A stretch of DNA of 64,000 bases from Batrachochytrium dendrobatidis JAM81 (lineage: Eukaryota; Chytridiomycota; Chytridiomycetes; Rhizophydiales): positions 439,302-503,301 of the forward strand of contig NW_006281106.1 of assembly GCF_000203795.2 (NCBI RefSeq). Direction: 5' to 3'. Shown piece by piece: positions 57,018-64,000 of this stretch (positions within the stretch are counted from its first letter, which is position 1; each line of letters starts with the position of its first letter). Position numbers and translations under genes: made by a program. The notes beneath the pieces were generated by a model that searched no databases, was not told the origin of the DNA, and saw nothing but the letters and a program-made list of their open reading frames with translations.

Positions 57018-58568
57018 CTATTCCCATTCATTTTCTACATAATGATCAAACTGTATATTGTGCTGCATCCGAGATTGGCGTGGTGTTTCAAATTGTACTT
57101 GGGTATCTAACTCTGACTGGTAAACATCATGTTGAGACATTGTATCCCAGCAATGATCAACTCGTTCGAGTCTTGAAGTATAATGCCTTGAGCGTGGCTC
57201 AGTATGTTGACGACTGTGTGGTGCATGTCCAGGTAATTGCTGGTGAATTGGTACGTGCTCTTCGAATTGATGGCTGTCAAAATCAGATAGATATTCAAAA
57301 GTATTCTTTAAATCTATCCATTGATGCTGTGATGCATCTTCAATATGCTGGTTGGGCCAATCCCGTCTCCCCAGTGATGGATTCCGAGGCAACATCGCAT
57401 GCGATCGCCGAGTTGGACTGTGATAAGAACGCATTCGATGGCTATAGCGAGGATTTTTTCTTTGTGCCATGGCTTGCGTGTCCATGCTCCAGTATTCTTG
57501 GCGAATGGGTGATAATCTACGTATCATTTTAGTAGGAGTTGTCAATGGATCCAAGTCATAATGGTTATCCATGTAAATAGAGCGCGATAATGGAGACGAA
57601 GAGTGTGAAAGGTTTTGATCAAACGCTGATATGATACGATCTGTTCTTGGTAGTGATGCATTTCCAGCTTGATTGAATGGAGATAGCTGTGAATCCTGTA
57701 ATACAAGCGGGTCTATGCTATTATTGTTGATATCATCTGTAAGATCAATCGTATACGTTCCACTTGTCTCGGATGTATAATCTGACATATCCAGCAAACC
57801 ATCTTCATCGCTACTATCCAGATCTTCAAATGGTAAATTTAGTGTAGTCATGGATCTGTAAATTTCTGAGCGTGGCAGCAAGATACGATCAAATGCATCG
57901 TCATCGTAGAGCAATTCTGATATTATCATATCTGCCTGAGATTCTGTGGGTAAACTAGAAGTAGATGATTTAGTGATATTTGTAATGGCACTGGCCATGC
58001 CAGCGCCAAACGAGGTGGTTGGTATAGGGTGTGAAGTGAGTGGATCTAAGTGTGGGTCTTCCGTTGCAACATGTGGGCCAAGACCATCATGTGTATTTTC
58101 ATTCTCTAATGAATCTATTGCTAGTTTCATATCCCTTGCTAACAATGTGGACGGAATGGAATGCCCAATAGCCTTTGAGTGGGACCGTTTGAGAAATCCT
58201 CGGTCTATAACTATTCGGCCAGTAGTTAGGTCAATCTCATCGCTTTCTCCTTCAAACGAGCGACCATACTTGGAGCAGATAATCTCCCATGTACTCTTGA
58301 GTCTTTCTAGACTTTCTGTGCGAAGTTTAGCAACATCTTCAATGGAAAGGTCTGGTAATCCTGTAGTTTCCCCCAATGCGATACTGTCATCTTCTAAAAT
58401 GTCCGACTCTAGTTCATCTGCAGGCTCTGTAGATTTATCGGTGCTGGATTCAGGATCTTGAGGGCTGTTTTCTACGGAAAGAAATGCTACAGGTCTGCTG
58501 TCTTTGTGTATCAAGGCTGCTGGTCTAGGCTTCAAAAGGTGTTTCTTATTTACGAGTGGTTGGTCCAT
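57018..58568 (-). CDS. SCM3: Scm3/HJURP-like CENP-A chaperone candidate
   Basis: This is an intronless 516-residue protein from the ATG at 58568. Scm3/HJURP deposits the centromeric H3 variant. Residues about 78-130 read SLERLKSTWEIICSKYGRSF, EGESDEIDLTTGRIVIDRGF and LKRSHSKA. The W-x2-I-x2-KY-x4-F, DEIDL-x-TG-x-IV and following basic segment match the conserved fungal Scm3 motif. The rest is low complexity: an acidic Ser/Asp middle (FEDLDSSDEDGLLDMSDYTS) and a His/Gln/Arg-rich C-terminus. Such rapid divergence outside the motif is normal for Scm3. A plus-strand ORF of 228 codons at 56846-57532 is antisense shadow. Confidence 0.68.
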   Translation of the reverse strand: MDQPLVNKKHLLKPRPAALIHKDSRPVAFLSVENSPQDPESSTDKSTEPADELESDILEDDSIALGETTGLPDLSIEDVAKLRTESLERLKSTWEIICSKYGRSFEGESDEIDLTTGRIVIDRGFLKRSHSKAIGHSIPSTLLARDMKLAIDSLENENTHDGLGPHVATEDPHLDPLTSHPIPTTSFGAGMASAITNITKSSTSSLPTESQADMIISELLYDDDAFDRILLPRSEIYRSMTTLNLPFEDLDSSDEDGLLDMSDYTSETSGTYTIDLTDDINNNSIDPLVLQDSQLSPFNQAGNASLPRTDRIISAFDQNLSHSSSPLSRSIYMDNHYDLDPLTTPTKMIRRLSPIRQEYWSMDTQAMAQRKNPRYSHRMRSYHSPTRRSHAMLPRNPSLGRRDWPNQHIEDASQHQWIDLKNTFEYLSDFDSHQFEEHVPIHQQLPGHAPHSRQHTEPRSRHYTSRLERVDHCWDTMSQHDVYQSELDTQVQFETPRQSRMQHNIQFDHYVENEWE

Positions 58569-58826
58569 GTAAGTGATTTGCTATAATTCGACAAGATGTT
58601 GGGTTCAAGACAACTTTTTAAATACTTGAATATAATTGGCAGATTCGATTCTCGATAGTACTTGAACTTGCAGCAATTGTACTTGTAAGCAATTCTTTCT
58701 TACCTACTGTTTATATCTACAGCCGTAAATCATATCTATTGGATTCCATGATAATTGTTTATTTTAAATCTTGGCTCGAGTGTTTTTGCCGTATTCACAT
58801 ATGAATACCCAGATCATTGGCTAATT

Positions 58827-59458
58827 TTAAAATCCAGATCGTCTTGGCACAGATGGTAGTTGAGATGAAATAGCTTTGGCACTTTTGGCTTGTTCTCGTT
58901 TCTTGTGATAATTTTGTCTTAGATCTGTCATGATATTGGATAAATCACAAGTGTTTAATATAGACATAGTATGCTTGATCATGACAATCAATATTAGAAT
59001 TGACATACAGACAAAGTTGGATGTTAGTGTAAACTGGTTTGATTCTTTTAAAGGAGTTGGTGCATCTGGAGTCTTTTCAGCTGGCTTGGAGTCAGTTTCT
59101 TTGGATGCGGCATCACTCTTGGGCTCTACTTTTTCTGGATTCGGCTTGGATGGTGCTGGCAGGGATACTTTTTCTGGTCGACAAAAACTACCATATTCAA
59201 GAGATTCAGTTTGGAGTATTTAGACTTGTCAATACTTGCTAGAAAATATCCCGACTATACCTTCGGTCACTGGTATGGGAGATGCATACATAAAACCAAT
59301 CTCCAGCTCCATTTGTTAGGACATTTTGAGACTCCTTGTTACAAACAAAGCATGTACCAGGCTTCACAGCTATCAAGTATGAATTAGTATTTGTCCTGAG
59401 CCATGCATAGCATTATTAAACCTACACAACCTGTTTTCAACGTGTAGATACCATCCAT
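58827..59458 (-). CDS. VFA1: VPS4-associated protein 1 (Vfa1)
   Basis: Yeast Vfa1 binds the ESCRT ATPase Vps4 and carries a cysteine/histidine zinc-binding N-terminus. The ATG at 59458 gives MDGIYTLKT and joins across an intron to AVKPGTCFVCNKESQNVLT and GAGDWFYVCISHTSDRRYSR. The C-x2-C and C-x2-H spacing fits a zinc site. The distance from start to the first cysteine fits the yeast protein. A Pro/Lys-rich linker follows (KVSLPAPSKPNPEKVEPKSD). The last exon is basic (DLRQNYHKKREQAKSAKA) and ends RRSGF. The first exon lies inside the last frame of the MLH3-like gene, on the same strand and in the same frame. Confidence 0.8.
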
Positions 59459-60057
59459 TTGAATATGTTGATACAAAAAGGTTGGATTCTTTTCAAGACT
59501 CGAGTTGGAAGCACTGGGAAGATATCCAATCGGGGAAATGGTGGGTCGGCCATGCGCTAGAATGGTGTTTTAGTATTGGTATGGATGCTGTGGTGCAGAG
59601 GCCATTACTCTACCTACCACATTGAAAGGGAAACTTGCATTTGGAAAGACTATTCAATAGGAAGGAGCAGCTTGATTGAGATAGATAATCCCCAAACTTG
59701 ATTGCAGATCTAATTAATGAATGCAATAGTTTATTAGTTTACCATTGTCTATCACTTATGCATACTGGATCGAGTGACTTTCCTGCAGGCCCGGGATTTG
59801 AGTATGTCAATGTCGCTTTTTGGCTGCTCATGTAGGAGCTGTTCAAGACGAATGCGCTCGTCGGCTGCATGCTGATCAATGAAGACCAAAAGATCGCAAT
59901 GACTCGACTGCCAACTGATTTGCAACTCAAGGTCGACCACTGCTGAATGTAAAGGAAGGATACATGCAATATAGCATCGATCCACTTGACCTATCAGTAT
60001 CAAACCTTGTAGATTATCTTTACTGAATCGTATTGGAGTTTTTTTGAAGAGTGTCAT
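59384..60057 (-). CDS. Miniature MLH3-like endonuclease C-terminal domain (gene or relic)
   Basis: MLH3 is the MutL homologue with a meiotic and mismatch-repair nicking endonuclease. The fragment reads LQGLILIGQVDRCYIACI, then LLVFIDQHAADERIRLEQLL, which contains the metal-binding DQHA-x2-E-x4-E motif. It continues SRACRSAIKFGDYLSQ and SKCKFPFQCAHGRP across an intron ending near 59576, so all three catalytic blocks are present. Missing are the ATPase/N-terminal half and the roughly 100-residue external subdomain normally between LEQLL and the ACxxAIKF block. One junction (near 59775) needs a non-GT donor to keep SAIK, while a normal GT donor gives ACRKFGD. The gene upstream is an unrelated TPR gene. 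Confidence 0.6.
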
Positions 60058-60208
60058 TTTATGGTGACTGGGAAAGCTTATTTCTGCAATCAACAAAGTC
60101 TTGAACGATATCCACTAAACTTGATCCCACTTTTAATACCAATCCAAACGATTGTTTATTTCTCTTCTATATCAATTTAAACTATTATCATGTTTAAAAC
60201 TCATCCTG

Positions 60209-60864
60209 TCAAGCATCAATAGTCTCTCGTCGTTTTGCCTCCACTTCCATTATAAGCTCAACAACAAGCTGCCAGTCATCATTATATCCCTCTATACAAT
60301 ATGGGTTTATCAATCATCAAGTATCATGTTTGAATTCCTACAATCAACTCTTCATGTGCTAAATCTGACTTGTTACCTTTAACACATTTCTTAAACTCTC
60401 GCAGTGCATGTTCGGGCTCTCCTAGATTGAGATAACAGTAACCAAGAAGGTGTCGTCCCGCAAGAGCTGCTCCTGGAAGAGTCACCTATTCATACCATGA
60501 AACCAAAATATATGTTGGTACTTGACAATCAACTTGGTACTTGCAAACTTTAAATGCATACGTATTGCTGAAGGCATATTAATGCTCGTGAATATGCACC
60601 AAGTTGGTAAAAGTCTTTGGCCACCTAACCAGTATATCATGCAAATATCAATACTACGTTTTCGATGACTACATCACGAATGAAATAGATACTCGACATA
60701 TCCTATTATTCCTGATTCATCACACCATATCTTGAATAAATTTAAAATACCTGATAGACATCAAATACTTCAGGTGGACGGTTGAGTCGGCGTTGAAACC
60801 ATTCTAGCACTTCATCCTTGGTCATGGTAGGCTTGAAGTTTTCATAGTCTGTAAAATCAGTCAT
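60209..60864 (-). CDS. Small TPR-repeat protein
   Basis: Four exons join in phase into about 122 residues, from the ATG at 60864 (MTDFTDYENFKPTMTKDEVL). The first exon ends RRLNRPPEVFDVYQ. The second is VAKDFYQLGAYSRALICLQQ. The third is LPGAALAGRHLLGYCYLNLG then EPEHALREFKKCV. The last is EGYNDDWQLVVELIMEVEAK. The paired helices with A-x-L and G-x-A patterns fit two tetratricopeptide repeats. I cannot assign an orthologue, so partner and location are unknown. Confidence 0.68.
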
Positions 60865-61143
60865 TCTTGGTGTTGTAAGACTAGATATTAAACTCCGATT
60901 TTAATCGAGTCAACTCGTTACTACAATTTTCGTTGAAATTGCAGTACGTTGAATCCAAGCTTGTGCCTATAACAAACGTATATATATCGAGTATCATCCT
61001 GATGCATGTGACTCAAGGACAGTGCAAGTCGGATCTGATCAGAATGTGCAACTAACCTTGACCATAAACATCTAAACACTTGCACATAAAATAAATTTAA
61101 ACAAGCTGTTTGTATTGTTCCAATGCAAGCAAATAGTGGGAAT

Positions 61144-62081
61144 TTATTTAGATGGTGCTTGTGATTGCAACTGTTTAATCTGGGCATCTAGTCTCTGGTT
61201 TTCCATGCGAACAGCAATTGTACTTTGAATCAGTTCAGTCCAGCGTTCTGATAGTGCTCGAAGAGTAGGTTGTGCTTGCATCTACAGTTTGGAATGACGG
61301 ATCGTGATCCAAAATTATATGAGCGACCAAATATACAAATAGAGTTGATCTTGGATTCAATATGATCTAATCCAACCAAATAGAAACACACCTGATCAGC
61401 TTTACGAATCTTGTTTACTGCCTCGATCCGTTCATTGCACAATTCCAACTGCGATTTCATATTCTTTATTGCTGCCTCGAGTTGATAGTTGTGGATTCGC
61501 CACGCATTGGCACCCATTCTCGTCACTAACTCCAAATTGACTAGTCGCTGGCTTTGATGCTCGAGTTGTGCACGGGCATTATTTACAGCTGCATCCCACT
61601 CGTTCTCATCAGTTGGAGCCTCCAAACGGAATCTCGTGGTATCAATAGCTTGCATCTTGATACCCGCTGCAACTTGATCTAAAAGCCCTGCCAATGCTGG
61701 ATGGTCCTATTTTGATAATGGTTAAAAGAGTTCAAGATCCAAGGCTTATATTGATGTATTTGGAGTGAATAGCATGTACCTTAAATAGTTCTGTTTCGTT
61801 TAGTTTTATTAGATCTAAAGTGGGTCGAGGTATACGACTTGATTGGAGCTCTGCATTGACAAGAGCATCAACAACTACGCACACATGCATTAGTTTAAAG
61901 GATATGGTATTGGAGTTGAATACAAATATGAACTCACTGGCTGGGTCATAGTCAGGATCAATATAGGGCAGACTACTCAAAAACATTTATAAGTAAAAAA
62001 CCATTTGATAAATAGAAAAACAGACTCAAGTTTAAATAAAAGGACTCACCAGTCTACAAGTACAGAGTCAAAATCGTCCAT
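61144..62081 (-). CDS. BCAS2: Pre-mRNA-splicing factor SPF27/BCAS2
   Basis: SPF27 is a core subunit of the Prp19/CDC5L spliceosomal complex. The ATG at 62081 gives MDDFDSVLVDW joining to SLPYIDPDYDPA, the family's N-terminal DxLPYxDxxY pattern. Exons continue ALVNAELQSSRIPRPTLDLI, then AGLLDQVAAGIKMQAIDTTR, RFRLEAPTDENEWDAAVNNA, and ARAQLEHQSQRLVNLELVTR, followed by GANAWRIHNYQLE. The last exon (TLRALSERWTELIQSTIAVR) is a coiled coil ending QSQAPSK. The family signature AQLEHQ-x2-R-x2-NLEL is unambiguous. Confidence 0.92.
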
Positions 62082-62221
62082 AATGAAGCGTAAGTTGATT
62101 ACTGGGCAAATGCAATTTTGTGAAACTTAATCTGAATTTAAATCACGTGCAAATTCAGTTGGTCAATTGAATGGTTGCAAATCCACTTCTCAATCCCAAA
62201 AAGATCAAACTCGTTGAAGCA

Positions 62222-62564
62222 ATGTCCAAAAAGGCAAAGGCAAGGTAAGAGTCTGCATAGAGAAAATCTTGAGTCTTTTGGCGAGTTGACAGTGCTATCA
62301 AGGTGGTAATGGCTGATATACTCACCGCTATCTGATTGAATTTGTAATCTAGAACACTAGTTGTGCGACTTATTAGCACTGCAGGCACTGGATTCACATA
62401 CCAAACTACCCGCAGAAGAACACTTCCCAAACTTCAATTGCGCAAATATGATCCTGTGGGTGAGTGTATGCTATGCGTAATTTATGATATACTATGCTAA
62501 ATTCACCAACTAATCTACATTTTTAGTCAACCAGCATGTTCTTTTTATTGAAGGCAAAAAATAA
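62222..62564 (+). CDS. MRPL33: Mitochondrial ribosomal protein bL33m
   Basis: This is a 55-residue protein from three exons: 62222-62244, 62353-62459 and 62527-62564. The sequence [19 protein letters not shown], then [20 protein letters not shown] and [16 protein letters not shown] matches bL33. The basic start, STAGTGFxYxTT, LRKYDPVVNxHV landmarks and the length are all conserved. The junctions AG|A and G|TC are both in phase. It acts in the large subunit of the mitoribosome. The mature bacterial-type length shows no extra presequence beyond the usual short N-terminus. Confidence 0.92.
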
Positions 62565-62634
62565 AATCTCAGATAAGCAATTCACTTTAGTATCACCATA
62601 CAAGTAGATCATCGCTTTCTTCAAATATACTTGA

Positions 62635-64000
<1,366 letters not shown>

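Noticed and set aside
56846..57532. 228-codon plus-strand ORF
   Set aside because: It is antisense to the C-terminus of the intronless Scm3-like gene, whose minus frame is longer and carries a recognisable motif. The plus frame matches nothing.

Overview
The window is eukaryotic nuclear DNA, AT-rich and dense in genes. The genes carry many short GT-AG introns (mostly about 45-250 bases) and lie on both strands. Fungal signatures are a GPI-anchored chitin deacetylase, a fungal-type homoserine acetyltransferase, Vfa1 and Scm3. A CEP78-like centriole/basal-body protein and a TMEM94-like P-type-ATPase relative, both usually discussed from animals, point to a flagellated early-diverging fungus such as a chytrid. 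That assignment is inference. I see no rRNA, tRNA, CRISPR array or prokaryotic operon. Splice junctions were read by eye from reading frame and family conservation.

Layout. 1-16.2 kb: kynureninase (5' part, minus), PEX11 (plus), WDR5-like WD40 protein (minus), kinesin-5 (plus), organellar elongation factor P (plus), a TMEM94-like membrane protein (minus). 16.2-27 kb: a short tandem repeat and a dispersed-repeat copy, then Miro GTPase, a universal stress protein and CEP78 (all plus), an unrecognised RG-rich protein and a FAM210/DUF1279 membrane protein (minus), and another dispersed-repeat copy. 27-39 kb: a PH plus coiled-coil protein (minus), a gene-poor stretch of about 2.3 kb with small tandem duplications, an unrecognised multi-exon basic protein (plus), and a decayed Mur-ligase/folylpolyglutamate-synthase-like 3' remnant. 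Next to it an intact ERH gene sits between two inverted copies, about 593 bp each and apparently identical, of the dispersed repeat. 39-50 kb: a rhodanese plus dual-specificity phosphatase, SMC5, a ZC4H2-like coiled-coil protein without a zinc finger, mitochondrial BolA, and U1-70K. 50-64 kb: chitin deacetylase (with a repeat copy in an intron), GCN5, a GNAT-like protein head-to-head with SDHAF3, Scm3/HJURP-like protein, Vfa1, a miniature MLH3-like nuclease domain overlapping Vfa1, a small TPR protein, SPF27/BCAS2, bL33m, and MET2 running off the right edge.

The genes are mostly housekeeping: chromatin and chromosome biology (WDR5, GCN5, SMC5, Scm3, kinesin-5), mitochondria (Miro, EF-P, BolA, SDHAF3, bL33m), splicing (U1-70K, SPF27), peroxisome (PEX11) and metabolism (kynureninase, MET2). 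They do not form an operon-like pathway. The most unusual structures are the ERH gene inside a large inverted repeat, the repeat family itself, and the stand-alone MLH3-like C-terminal domain that shares frame with the start of VFA1.
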